Source: Bacillota bacterium (GTDB lineage Bacteria; Bacillota; Clostridia; Lachnospirales; Cellulosilyticaceae). From it: 64,000 nucleotides of DNA. The stretch is from positions 1-64,000 of the forward strand of contig JAEWMQ010000046.1 of assembly GCA_023393125.1 (NCBI GenBank), read 5' to 3'. The notes under the pieces are model-generated. The model saw only the letters and a program-made list of their open reading frames with translations. It ran no database searches and was not told where the DNA came from. This document shows, in pieces, positions 53,648-62,903 of this stretch (the first letter of the stretch is position 1; each line of letters opens with the position of its first letter). Made by a program: the position numbers and the translations under genes.

Positions 53648-55612
53648 TTATAAACAAGCACTAGGCCTATTCTTCTTAATGATTTGTGAGATACCTGCTT
53701 CACGAATACGTTCAAAATAAGCATCACTAGAATGCTTTAATATGAAGTCAACTTCCTCTGTATAGAGTGGCATAACATTATAGATGTAAGTTGTTTTTTC
53801 TCCCTCTTTAAAGGTATAAAACTTCATATCTTCTTGTACAACAGGAGGATAAACCAACATACCACATAACTCACTACCACTATAGTAAGGCATACGTTCT
53901 TCTCCATTACCAACTACATGTCCCCAACCTATATAACTGTTAGTGAGTCTTGGATACATGGCTAAATCTCTTAGACTTTGTAATAACCAACTATTTTCTT
54001 CTTTTAAAAGCCCTTCATCTGAAATATCAAAGCTCTTGTCTATAAACATTACAAGTTCTGCATAAGCATTTCCCTTAAGGTACTCTGGAACATTCATTGG
54101 TAAATAACGCATGCCATTGGTTACTAGTGCATTAAAACGCTCTCCTTGAAAAGACAAAATATCAATAGGAGGATCAGTTGGTGTTACTTGTTTATATATA
54201 TTTTCAAATTCACCTAATGCATGTTCTAGGTGATTCATATAACTAGGCTCTTCTTTGAATTTCACCATCTCAACTTTCTGATGTGGTGATGTAAGTTGTT
54301 CAATCTTTAAAGCCTTATCTGCTGCTTCTATTTCCGCTATTTTAATGATAGTTGTTTGATTTAAGTCTTTCTTGTTGGCTACTTCTAACTCATTCAAGTT
54401 AATGATAGCTGTTTGATTTAAATCTACCTTGTTCTCTTCTTCATTCGGTTTTTCTATAGCTTTTGTCTTATCTTGTTCTTCTTTTTGATGAGCTAAAGTA
54501 ACAATAGCTGTTTTACTTAAGTCCTTTTTTTGCTCCTCTATAGGAATAATCGCTATTTTACTTAGATCCTCTGAAAAACCTAAATCTTCTCCTTTGTTGC
54601 TACTTTCACTATTATGACTTACTTTTTCTGTAGCTTGTAACGCCTCTATTCCTTGTATCATCTGATACTCTAATGGGCTTTCTACTTCCTCTAAGACTGG
54701 TACATGAGCTGAAGAGACCTCTACTTCTTCTACTATTTCTTTTACTTCTTTTACTTCTTCTTGGTCTTCTTCATCCCTGTTTTGATTGTCATCACTTTGT
54801 ATATCACTAGCTTCTTCATTGTCATCGTCTTCTAGCACATCTCCCCTCATATACTGAATCCCCGCATATAAAAGATAAATAAGTGCTCCTAAAATATATA
54901 CCCCTTTAAAAGCAGGTTCTAGTAGGCCAGCTGCTACTACATCAATACAACTATATGTTCCATGAATAATCATACAAATCCATAAATTTTTAGTCCAGTA
55001 ATAAAGTAAGCTTAAGTAAATCCCTATACCAAATGATATGAACACTAACTGATTCGTTTGTCCCGCAAATAAAGTCTCAAAGTTAGTTTCTAGCATAGTG
55101 AGCGGTACATGAACTACCATAAAGAGCAAAGTAGCTCCTATAATAGATAAAAACGCCTTTCTTCCCGTAAGTTTAAGAAAGTCATTTAAAATACAGCCTC
55201 TAAAAATGGCTTCTTGTAAAAATGCCGTGCTTATAAAAAAGACTAGTACATGACTTATGATATAAATAATGCTATTACTGTTTTTTTCTCCCGAGATATA
55301 ATTTAAGCCATAGGTAACACCGGCTGCTATCCCTAAGTAACATAAGTTACCTATTAAAGAAAACACATTCTCTTTAAAGTCTGTAAAACCCATTTCTTTA
55401 TACGCGTTTCTAAAAATAAGATGATTTACTAATATAATAATTAAGAAGCATTCTATAGCCATATAAATCATTTCACCTACAAGCCACTGGAATCCACCCC
55501 TAGTAGCTCTTACAGGTACTGCTATTCTAAATAACAGCATAAGGATTTCCAGTGCGAATAAGGTGATTATCTGTCCTATGTACTTTATGCGAGATTCTTT
55601 TTCTTCTATCAA
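53648..55612 (-). CDS. CPBP membrane protease fused to a SUFU-like domain
   Basis: A 654-residue protein. Residues 10-255 form a polytopic CPBP (Rce1-like) region: 'FLQEAIFRG' (133-139, where the usual EExxxR has Gln first), 'FMVVH' (164-168) and His217. Residues 258-430 are an acidic, low-complexity cytoplasmic linker with four short repeats of the type D-L-S/N-K/Q-T-A-I-I (349, 364, 397, 416). Residues about 435-654 resemble the suppressor-of-fused (SUFU) domain ('SYIGWGHVVGNGEERMPYYSGSELCGMLVYPPV', 'YNVMPLYTEEVDFILKH'). Protease activity is uncertain because of the changed motif. Confidence 0.8.
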   Translation of the reverse strand: MIEEKESRIKYIGQIITLFALEILMLLFRIAVPVRATRGGFQWLVGEMIYMAIECFLIIILVNHLIFRNAYKEMGFTDFKENVFSLIGNLCYLGIAAGVTYGLNYISGEKNSNSIIYIISHVLVFFISTAFLQEAIFRGCILNDFLKLTGRKAFLSIIGATLLFMVVHVPLTMLETNFETLFAGQTNQLVFISFGIGIYLSLLYYWTKNLWICMIIHGTYSCIDVVAAGLLEPAFKGVYILGALIYLLYAGIQYMRGDVLEDDDNEEASDIQSDDNQNRDEEDQEEVKEVKEIVEEVEVSSAHVPVLEEVESPLEYQMIQGIEALQATEKVSHNSESSNKGEDLGFSEDLSKIAIIPIEEQKKDLSKTAIVTLAHQKEEQDKTKAIEKPNEEENKVDLNQTAIINLNELEVANKKDLNQTTIIKIAEIEAADKALKIEQLTSPHQKVEMVKFKEEPSYMNHLEHALGEFENIYKQVTPTDPPIDILSFQGERFNALVTNGMRYLPMNVPEYLKGNAYAELVMFIDKSFDISDEGLLKEENSWLLQSLRDLAMYPRLTNSYIGWGHVVGNGEERMPYYSGSELCGMLVYPPVVQEDMKFYTFKEGEKTTYIYNVMPLYTEEVDFILKHSSDAYFERIREAGISQIIKKNRPSACL

Positions 55613-55692
55613 TTTTCCTCCTCCTTATCCTACTATCTTCCCTTATTATACGACAAATAAAATAAATTAAGCTATAAAATTTTTATTATTCT

Positions 55693-56073
55693 TTATGGAC
55701 GAAGAAGCGCCTTTGCTATCAGGGCAAAGCCTCCAAAAGTACCACCAAACATTAAAATATAATCTATTAAACCTGTTGTATGAAAAATAATATTTAAGCT
55801 GAGTATAATCTGAATCATAATCACAATAGCCCCTATAGCTGAAATAATCCAGCCAATACGCGATTTATGATTAAAAAAGATAATCGCAATACCTATTAAT
55901 AAGGGAATAGTAACTGCTCCTCCTGGTAAGTTATATCCAAATAATCGTTTAAACCCTACTACGCCAATACTTGTGTTTTTGAAAATGTTATAAAGCCCTA
56001 TGATTACTAAAACAATCCCTATCCCAAAATCTCTTATAGATGTGTCCTTTGACATATTTCTCCCCACTTTCAT
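55693..56073 (-). CDS. Small membrane protein, unknown
   Basis: A 126-residue protein with four membrane segments (about 14-33, 48-66, 74-92 and 99-120). Glycine-rich loops ('FGYNLPGGAVTIPLLIGIAIIFF') are similar to small LiaF/DUF5668-like membrane proteins, but I do not assign a family. The start is ambiguous: ATG 56073 has no ribosome site, ATG 56055 has GGGGAG only four bases away. Confidence 0.7.
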   Translation of the reverse strand: MKVGRNMSKDTSIRDFGIGIVLVIIGLYNIFKNTSIGVVGFKRLFGYNLPGGAVTIPLLIGIAIIFFNHKSRIGWIISAIGAIVIMIQIILSLNIIFHTTGLIDYILMFGGTFGGFALIAKALLRP

Positions 56074-56273
56074 TGATTAAAAATTAATATAACTACTAGC
56101 TCCATTTAGTACATATCATACACTCTTTTATGGTACTAAGTAGCTACGACTTATCATCATTCTATAATAAATATATGATTTTATCAATTAATTTAAAATT
56201 ATTTAAATATTTTAAATTAAAATCCTTATTAGTCAGCAAAATACATTTTTCTTTTTCACTCTCTTTTTTAGTC

Positions 56274-56312
56274 AAAAAAGAGGATGACTATCAACCCAGA
56301 TAGCATCCTCTC
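56274..56312 (-). terminator. Terminator hairpin
   Basis: AGAGGATGACTATC pairs with GATAGCATCCTCT. Downstream of the minus-strand gene ending at 56365, with a T-run on that strand. Confidence 0.8.
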
Positions 56313-56364
56313 ATTTCTCTCCATTTAATCATGCCTATTTCTTTAAATCACGCTTTACTATTTA

Positions 56365-56652
56365 CTATAAAATAATGGCATAATCATAAGTTTTATCTTC
56401 TTTTACCATTTGTTCTATTACCTTGGCCGCATCTTCTTTTTTTTCTAAAACACATTCATTTAGCCAATAAGCAATTGCATCACCACGATAACAAACGCCA
56501 CAATGGGTCTCATCTATCCAAAAAGGATGATTAATCCTTTCATCATAGATCCAATTATTAAACCTTCTGATAAGAGTATCCATATCTAACGCTACTCCAT
56601 CCGGACAATAAATATAATCTGCATCATAATCAAAATCTACTTTGATAACCAC
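56365..56652 (-). CDS. Small acidic hypothetical protein
   Basis: A 95-residue protein with no family I recognise. It starts 'MVIKVDFDYDADYIYCPDG', is rich in acidic and aromatic residues, and has three cysteines (in 'YCPDG', 'HCGVC'). GTG 56652 is the start, with GGAGGAG seven bases upstream. No membrane segment. Single gene. Confidence 0.72.
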   Translation of the reverse strand: MVIKVDFDYDADYIYCPDGVALDMDTLIRRFNNWIYDERINHPFWIDETHCGVCYRGDAIAYWLNECVLEKKEDAAKVIEQMVKEDKTYDYAIIL

Positions 56653-56796
56653 CTATTTACTCCTCCTTCATTTTACTCTTTATGTTTACTGGCTATTAAT
56701 ACTTATCCTTAGCCTTCCCATTTTATACACTCGCATACATGCTATCACCTTGCCAGTGTATAAAATCCTTCTATACTTCTTAACTCATTGTACTCA

Positions 56797-58770
56797 TTAC
56801 TTTTTTATAGCCGATACTATTTTTTCATAGTAATTCTCTTCTAATATTTTTGCCGAATAATAAAACTTAGCATCTACAGTCTCAATCATATCTCTTACAT
56901 ATTCTTCATTTACATTAGCGCCTGTAGCTGTAGTAAATTCCTTTGTTAAGGCATTATAACGTCCTTTACCTGTAATAAAATTACGACTATAAAGCATTAC
57001 TAATGGCTCTGATGAAGAGAAAATATCTGTCCCTACAAATAATCTTGAATCATAGTCAAGCCCCATTAAATTCAATAAGGTTGGTAATATATCTAAACTA
57101 GAACAAGGCTTATCAATGACTTTAGGTGTCATACCTGGAGTATAAAGCAAGAAGGTACTCTTATAAATACCAAAGTCTTCATCTACTTTTTTACCAGCCA
57201 ATTCACTAATATACTCATTATTAAGACCATAAGGATAATGATCTGGTGTAATGGCAATTAAAGTATGATCTAATACACCAGCTTCTTCTAACTGTTTTAA
57301 TAAACTTTCTATAGCTCTATCTAGTTCAATCTGAGAAGCTAGATAAGCCTTAGCTGTTTCTGATAGTTCCAAGTCCTTAACTAAATCTTCATTTTTCTTA
57401 GACATATCATTTTCAGAGAACGAATAATTCATATGACCACTTACTGTCATATAGTAAGCATGAAATGGTTCCTCATTAACATATTCTTTAACTGATTCAT
57501 CCATCATCTCTAGGTCAGATTCTGGCCAACTCTCTTCTATATCAAGGCCTTTTCCCTTGGCTCTATAGTCATATCCTAAATTAGGATGAGAAATATCTCT
57601 ATCGTAATAATCATAGTCATGATTGTGGAATGCCATAGTTTTATAACCTTCTTTTTGAAGCTGATTACCTAAAGTAAAAGGCATTGCATTAGCACCTGAA
57701 GTAGCCATACTCCATACCCCGCTCTTTGGAATCTGCCCTGTACAGATAGCATATTCGCCATCTGAAGTGCTTAATTCCCATAATGGGGTATAAAAATTTG
57801 TAAATTGATAGCCTTCTTTGGAAAGCTTATAAAGTGTTGGTGTTAAATCTTCTCTAATGGCATAAGGTGAAAATCCTTCAGCTGTAATAGTAATCAGATT
57901 ATAACCTTTGTATTTACCTGTATACTCATTTTTAGCTGTAGGCTTTACATTTTTGAAGTAGGTATGCATGGCTTTCATCTCTTCAGAATCTGCTTCTGCA
58001 ATCAGCTTGTCAAAATCAATGTTTAATTCATTATAGGAAACATTTTCTTCTACACCTTCGCTCATAGCTGGTACACTACTATCTGGAAAGTCCATATCAT
58101 CATCAGGCGGTTGGGAAAGTAATACAACCTCTTGCTTACTTTCTGTGAGTTCTGGATTCCAGTCGAATAAAGTACGTTTAGCATCTAGTCTTAAGGTAGT
58201 CATGAGACCAAGTTTTTCTGCTGCAATAATGGGATAATGATGTTGATAATAAAGATCATAAGGTGAATAAGCATCCTTACTGCCTATATGAAGAAAACTT
58301 ACGGCAATAACCTGTGCAAGGATCGCTATACCAACTAACATAATCCTTTCTTTTGCCTTAACAACTCTAAACGGCTTAATCCACTTTTTAATACCTATCA
58401 ATAGTATAAATGGTACAAGCATTAGTAGTACTGGGCCTATATTATTCTTTACTGTGATCATAATAATTTCCCAAAACTCAAATACCTGCCCTGCATTAGA
58501 GGCTGAATATAGTGTATAAAACATTCTAAAAATCTTATAATAAATAAATTGTGATACAAAACTAAATGTAATCACACCTATTAAAACACATCCTACGGTA
58601 TTTCTTTTTTCTTCTTTAAAAGCTGTACATACTAAATAGCATAATACCCCAACTGGAACAGCAAATAATAAGCTATAAAACATTCCTGGACTTAGAAATT
58701 TACCACTAAATGCTATTCGAAATACACTTTCTAAATAATAAATCACTGCAATTAAATAAATGAGTAACAT
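56797..58770 (-). CDS. LtaS-like phosphoglycerol transferase / sulfatase-family membrane protein
   Basis: A 657-residue protein with five N-terminal membrane segments and a large extracellular sulfatase-fold domain (about 280-640). 'TPLWELSTSDGEYAICTGQIP' holds the predicted catalytic Thr, 'LITITAEGFSPYAI' the first metal-binding Glu, and 'AITPDHYPYGL' the Asp-His pair. This is the lipoteichoic acid synthase (LtaS) family, which moves glycerol phosphate to a membrane glycolipid; other family members modify glycans. ATG 58770 is chosen; the longer frame runs through the promoter region without a ribosome site. Confidence 0.88.
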   Translation of the reverse strand: MLLIYLIAVIYYLESVFRIAFSGKFLSPGMFYSLLFAVPVGVLCYLVCTAFKEEKRNTVGCVLIGVITFSFVSQFIYYKIFRMFYTLYSASNAGQVFEFWEIIMITVKNNIGPVLLMLVPFILLIGIKKWIKPFRVVKAKERIMLVGIAILAQVIAVSFLHIGSKDAYSPYDLYYQHHYPIIAAEKLGLMTTLRLDAKRTLFDWNPELTESKQEVVLLSQPPDDDMDFPDSSVPAMSEGVEENVSYNELNIDFDKLIAEADSEEMKAMHTYFKNVKPTAKNEYTGKYKGYNLITITAEGFSPYAIREDLTPTLYKLSKEGYQFTNFYTPLWELSTSDGEYAICTGQIPKSGVWSMATSGANAMPFTLGNQLQKEGYKTMAFHNHDYDYYDRDISHPNLGYDYRAKGKGLDIEESWPESDLEMMDESVKEYVNEEPFHAYYMTVSGHMNYSFSENDMSKKNEDLVKDLELSETAKAYLASQIELDRAIESLLKQLEEAGVLDHTLIAITPDHYPYGLNNEYISELAGKKVDEDFGIYKSTFLLYTPGMTPKVIDKPCSSLDILPTLLNLMGLDYDSRLFVGTDIFSSSEPLVMLYSRNFITGKGRYNALTKEFTTATGANVNEEYVRDMIETVDAKFYYSAKILEENYYEKIVSAIKK

Positions 58771-58962
58771 CCTATCGTCCCTCTCTTTTCCCCATAGCAC
58801 TCTATTATGAATACCAAACTCTAATATATCACAAACACAGCTGCAATCAACCATTTAAATAACTAAACTTCTTACCAATTTTTATAAGTTATTAGTTATT
58901 TTAACAATAAAATTTTCTACTGGTATATTATTAACTATTTTTTAATAATTCTAATTTTATTA

Positions 58963-58992
58963 TTGACTTAAGCTTATACCTATGTATATAAT
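58963..58992 (+). promoter_or_regulatory. Sigma-A promoter of the ABC exporter leader
   Basis: TTGACT (58963-58968), 18-bp spacer and TATAAT (58987-58992). Transcription should start near 59000, about 32 nt before the leader ORF. Confidence 0.85.
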
Positions 58993-59031
58993 AGTCACAG
59001 ATTTCAAATTTTAGAAAAGGAGGTAGGACTA

Positions 59032-59115
59032 ATGTTTAATAATTGTATAAATGTTCGTATGTATGGCTTTACAAAATTAAATAATGTTACTAGTCCTATC
59101 GCTATTTCCGGATAG
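59032..59115 (+). CDS. Leader peptide (27 codons) upstream of the ABC exporter
   Basis: ATG 59032 follows an excellent ribosome site (AAAAGGAGG) and runs for 27 codons to TAG 59113-59115; the peptide begins MFNNCINVRMYGF and ends SPIAISG. It is too short to be a standard protein and has no signal peptide. The antiterminator 5' arm starts 8 nt after its stop codon, so a ribosome finishing this ORF would cover that arm. The layout equals that of the B. subtilis bmrB leader before bmrC-bmrD; the peptide sequence itself is not recognised. Confidence 0.75.
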   Translation: MFNNCINVRMYGFTKLNNVTSPIAISG

Positions 59116-59116
59116 G
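59095..59116 (+). promoter_or_regulatory. Possible pause hairpin over the end of the leader ORF
   Basis: CCTATC (59095-59100) pairs with GATAGG (59111-59116), extended by TAG/CTA outside. It would hold RNA polymerase or be opened by the translating ribosome, as expected of a pause hairpin in attenuation leaders. Confidence 0.5.
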
Positions 59117-59123
59117 CTACTTG

Positions 59124-59180
59124 CCATGAATATCCTTTTTGTTTGATTTTCAACACTTTATTGCGTCTAAAAGGTCATGG
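59124..59180 (+). promoter_or_regulatory. Antiterminator stem
   Basis: CCATGA (59124-59129) and CCTTTT (59134-59139) pair with TCATGG (59175-59180) and AAAAGG (59169-59174): 12 base pairs with a 4-nt bulge (ATAT). The 3' arm is the same sequence that forms the 5' arm of the terminator, so the two structures exclude each other. Confidence 0.75.
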
Positions 59181-59199
59181 TTTAACATGGCCTTTTTTT
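59170..59199 (+). terminator. Attenuator terminator before the ABC exporter genes
   Basis: AAAGGTCATG pairs with CATGGCCTTT (one G-T pair) around a 6-nt loop, followed by seven T. It lies between the leader ORF and the first exporter gene, so it must be bypassed for exporter expression. Confidence 0.88.
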
Positions 59200-59236
59200 G
59201 TACGCCAAAATAAATACTAGGGGAGGTTTGACGTCT

Positions 59237-60985
59237 ATGTTTCGTGTTTTTAAGTATATTTTTAAATATCCTGTGATGATTGGCATTGCTACTTTAGCCA
59301 TGTTTATGGTTATTGGGATTGACCAAGTTGTACCACTCATTCAAAAATCTTTTATTGATGATGCCATTTTGGGGGGTAAGGGCAACTTAGTATTTTCTTT
59401 AGTCATTTGGCTTTTGGTTTTAGCTTTATTAAAAGCTGTCTTAGGTTATACTAAGGAATTTCTTTATGATTTAATGAGTAGTAAGGTACATGGCACTTTA
59501 AAAAATCAACTTTTCAATCATATTCAATCCTTTGAGTTTGCTTATTTTGATCATATGAATACGGGTGAACTTATGGCTCGTATTGGGGAAGACCTTGAAA
59601 ATATCTGGCAGACCTTAGGGTTTGGCTTAAGATTACTCATTGAAAACATCTTTTATATTGTTTTAAGTACCATTATTTTATTCTGCTTAAATGCTAAACT
59701 TGCCTTTATTTGTTTAGTATTATTAATCCCTATTGGTTTCATTACCCTTAAGCTAGAAAAGCTTTTTGGAGCTTGCTATGGGGAACTCAGTGATCAAACA
59801 GCTGTTATTAATACCACAGCTCAAGAAAACATTGCAGGTGTGCGTTTGATTAAAGCTTTTGCTCGTGAAAAATATGAGGTTAAAAAATTTTTAAAGCTAA
59901 ACAAACGTTATTATGATCTCAATATGAGGCAAGCAGGCTATATGTCTAAGTATTTCCCTGTTATTGATTTACTTACCAATACAGCTTTAGTAGCCATGAT
60001 TACTTTTGGTGGTTATATGGTACTAAGGGAAGAAATGACCTTAGGTACTCTAACAGCTTTTAATACTTATATTTGGTACATTGTATGGCCACTTCGCCAA
60101 TTAGGCTGGCTAACTGATATGCTTTCTCGTACTTCTGCTTCTGCTAAGAAAATCTTTGCCATACTAGATCGTCCAGCAGAAATCACCAGTCCTGATGATG
60201 CCTACTGCCCAGAAACCCTTAACGGACATATTACCTTTAAGGATGTAAGCTTCCATTATAAAGAAGGTGAAGAGGTCTTATCACATATCAACCTAGACAT
60301 TCCAGCAGGAAGTACCGTAGCCATTATGGGAACCACTGGTTCTGGTAAAAGTTCACTTTTAAATTTAATAGGACGCTATTATGAGCCTTCTAGTGGTGAA
60401 ATCCTCATTGATGGTGTACCACTCTCTAAATGGCATTTACCTACACTTAGAAAAAATATGTCGATAGTAATGCAAGATACTTTCCTATTTTCTAATACAA
60501 TTGCTGATAATGTGCGTTTTGGGAAACCTAGTGCTTCTTTAGAAGAGGTCAAAGTAGCCTGTGACTTAGCTTGTGCAACGCCTTTTATTACAGAGTTAGA
60601 AGATGGCTATCGTACACAAATAGGAGAAAGAGGCGTCGGCTTATCTGGCGGCCAAAAACAACGACTTACTATTGCTAGAGCTATTCTCAGGAAAGCTCCG
60701 ATTTTAATTTTAGATGATGCTACCTCAGCTTTAGATACTGAGACTGAATACATGCTCCTTAGTCATCTAAAAGAAAAGAATTATCAGACCACTACCTTTA
60801 TGATTGCCCACCGTATATCTGCTGTGAAAAATGCAGACCTGATTCTTTACTTAGAAAACGGTAAAATTGTGGAACAAGGCAATCATGAATCACTACTCAA
60901 AAAACGTGGTCATTATTATGCTATTTATCAAAAGCAATTTGAAAGTTTCGAGGAGCAGCTAAAGGAGGCGACTTATGTCTGCTAA
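59237..60985 (+). CDS. ABC exporter half-transporter, first subunit (BmrC-like)
   Basis: A 583-residue exporter half: six membrane segments (1-310) then an ATPase. Walker A 'GTTGSGKSS', Q-loop 'MSIVMQDTFLFS', signature 'GLSGGQKQRLTIARA', Walker B 'ILILDDATSALD'. After the Walker B Asp the residue is Asp, not Glu ('LDDATS'), so this half has the degenerate catalytic site of heterodimeric exporters such as BmrCD. ATG 59237 follows GGGGAGG; the TTG at 59198 lies inside the attenuator. It overlaps the second subunit by 11 nt. Confidence 0.93.
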   Translation: MFRVFKYIFKYPVMIGIATLAMFMVIGIDQVVPLIQKSFIDDAILGGKGNLVFSLVIWLLVLALLKAVLGYTKEFLYDLMSSKVHGTLKNQLFNHIQSFEFAYFDHMNTGELMARIGEDLENIWQTLGFGLRLLIENIFYIVLSTIILFCLNAKLAFICLVLLIPIGFITLKLEKLFGACYGELSDQTAVINTTAQENIAGVRLIKAFAREKYEVKKFLKLNKRYYDLNMRQAGYMSKYFPVIDLLTNTALVAMITFGGYMVLREEMTLGTLTAFNTYIWYIVWPLRQLGWLTDMLSRTSASAKKIFAILDRPAEITSPDDAYCPETLNGHITFKDVSFHYKEGEEVLSHINLDIPAGSTVAIMGTTGSGKSSLLNLIGRYYEPSSGEILIDGVPLSKWHLPTLRKNMSIVMQDTFLFSNTIADNVRFGKPSASLEEVKVACDLACATPFITELEDGYRTQIGERGVGLSGGQKQRLTIARAILRKAPILILDDATSALDTETEYMLLSHLKEKNYQTTTFMIAHRISAVKNADLILYLENGKIVEQGNHESLLKKRGHYYAIYQKQFESFEEQLKEATYVC

Positions 60986-62762
60986 TAACATTAGAAAAGA
61001 TGAAAAAGTTTTATCTAGAGGTAAGATTCAGCTTATTAAAAGATTATTCGGTTATTTAAAACCTTACAAAAGAAAAAGTATCTTTGTTATTTCGCTAATG
61101 ATCTTAGTCATGCTTTGTAATCTAATTAATCCCCTCCTTTTAGGAAGGGCTATTGATACTTATGTGGCAGATAAAAATGTAAGAGGTCTTGTGATTATGG
61201 GCCTTTTCTTATGTACTTGTAACTTAGCTGCTTGGGGCTTTTCTAAAATGCGCTATATGATCGTAGCTGAGGTAAGTAATAAGATTTTAGTTGAGATTCG
61301 CCATGAACTTTATAAACATATTCAAGGGCTATCCTTTAATTTCTTTGATTCAAGACCTGTAGGTAAAATACTAGCTCGTATTATGGGTGATGTGAATGCG
61401 CTGCAAAATTTATTTACTCAAAGCATTCAATCCCTCATTCCTGAGCTTCTTACACTAGTAGGAATCTCTGGTTTTATGCTAGCTTTAAATGTAAAATTGG
61501 CCTTAGGCTGTTTAATCATTTTACCCTTCTTGATTGGTACTATGTTTTATATTGAAGTTTTTTCAAGACGTAGATGGGACACTTACCGTAGTAAACGTTC
61601 TGTTATGAACGCCTTTACCCATGAAGACTTCTCTGGTATTAAGGTAGTAGAAGCTTATGCAGAGGAAAAACAAACAGCAGGTAATTTCAAGGACATTGTT
61701 GGTGAACTCACCTCTTCCTTTGTTCATGCTGTTAAACTCAATGATTTATTCTGGCCACTAGTTGATATTTCAGCTGGTCTTGGTGCTATCTTAGTTTATC
61801 TATTTGGTTATCGCTTGGTTACTTCTGGAGAGATTCAAATTGGTACACTACTAGCCTTTTCTATGTATGTCGGCATGTTTTGGAATCCTATTATGAATCT
61901 ATGTAATTTTTATAATACGCTAATTTCTAATTTCTCTGCAGCTGACCGTATTTTTGATATTTTAGATGTAGAACCTATGATTTATAGTAAGTCAGATGCA
62001 CCTAAGCTTTCTTCTATAGAAGGGGAAGTACGTTTCGATCAAGTTTCCTTTGCCTATGATGAAAAAACAGAGGTACTATGTAATGTCAACTTTATGATTA
62101 AACCAGGAGAAAGAATTGCTTTAGTAGGACCTACTGGTGCTGGTAAAACAACGATTATTTCTTTGATTAGCCGGTTTTATGACCCTACTGAAGGACGCAT
62201 TTTAATTGATGGTCATGATATTAAAGAGGTAGACCTTGGTTCTTTAAGGGAACAAATGGGTATTATGCTTCAAGATACCTTCCTCTTTTCTGATACCATT
62301 ATGGAAAACATTCGCTATGGCAAATTAGATGCTACTGACGAAGAGGTTATGGCTGCTGCTAAAGCTGTTCATGCTCACGAGTTTATTATGCGCTTAGAAG
62401 ATGGGTATCAAACCAAGATTAATGAAAGAGGCTCTAGGCTTTCCTTAGGACAAAGACAATTACTAGCCTTTGCCAGAGCACTACTGGCTAATCCTCGTAT
62501 TTTAATATTAGATGAAGCCACTTCTAATATTGATACCCAGACTGAAACCTTAGTAGAAGAAGGAACAAAGGAACTTCTTAAGGGGCGTACTTCCTTTATT
62601 ATTGCTCACAGACTCTCTACGATTCGTGACTGCGATAAGATTATGGTCATTAATGACCTTAATATTGCTGAGTGCGGAACTCATGATGAGCTACTAGAGC
62701 AAAAAGGACTTTATTACAATTTGTATAAGGCACAGTATCGCTTTTTAAGCGAAGGGGCCTAA
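60975..62762 (+). CDS. ABC exporter half-transporter, second subunit (BmrD-like)
   Basis: A 595-residue exporter half: six membrane segments (about 35-325), then Walker A 'GPTGAGKTT', Q-loop 'MGIMLQDTFLFS', Walker B 'ILILDEATSNID' with the catalytic Glu, and H-loop 'IIAHRLSTIRD'. The signature is 'RLSLGQRQLLAFARA' (LSLGQ instead of LSGGQ), which is normal for the subunit facing the degenerate site. Together with the first subunit it forms a multidrug-type heterodimer. AAAGGAGG precedes ATG 60975, inside the end of the first gene. Confidence 0.93.
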   Translation: MSANNIRKDEKVLSRGKIQLIKRLFGYLKPYKRKSIFVISLMILVMLCNLINPLLLGRAIDTYVADKNVRGLVIMGLFLCTCNLAAWGFSKMRYMIVAEVSNKILVEIRHELYKHIQGLSFNFFDSRPVGKILARIMGDVNALQNLFTQSIQSLIPELLTLVGISGFMLALNVKLALGCLIILPFLIGTMFYIEVFSRRRWDTYRSKRSVMNAFTHEDFSGIKVVEAYAEEKQTAGNFKDIVGELTSSFVHAVKLNDLFWPLVDISAGLGAILVYLFGYRLVTSGEIQIGTLLAFSMYVGMFWNPIMNLCNFYNTLISNFSAADRIFDILDVEPMIYSKSDAPKLSSIEGEVRFDQVSFAYDEKTEVLCNVNFMIKPGERIALVGPTGAGKTTIISLISRFYDPTEGRILIDGHDIKEVDLGSLREQMGIMLQDTFLFSDTIMENIRYGKLDATDEEVMAAAKAVHAHEFIMRLEDGYQTKINERGSRLSLGQRQLLAFARALLANPRILILDEATSNIDTQTETLVEEGTKELLKGRTSFIIAHRLSTIRDCDKIMVINDLNIAECGTHDELLEQKGLYYNLYKAQYRFLSEGA

Positions 62763-62798
62763 AAAGGCACGGCTATCATACAATCATTTTTAAATAAT

Positions 62799-62852
62799 AA
62801 AAAAGCATATCTTCATTGGGCTTTAACTCTCTTTTGAAGGCATGCTTTTTTG
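62799..62852 (+). terminator. Terminator after the ABC exporter operon
   Basis: AAAAAAGCATATCTTCA pairs with TGAAGGCATGCTTTTTT with small mismatches around an 18-nt loop. Confidence 0.82.
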
Positions 62853-62903
62853 CTTATTAATATGTAAAATAATTTGATTTCTATAGTCATCTTAGGATAA
62901 AGT

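Noticed and set aside
59198..59236. Upstream TTG start for the first ABC subunit
   Set aside because: It overlaps the attenuator T-run and has no ribosome site; ATG 59237 has GGGGAGG at the right distance.
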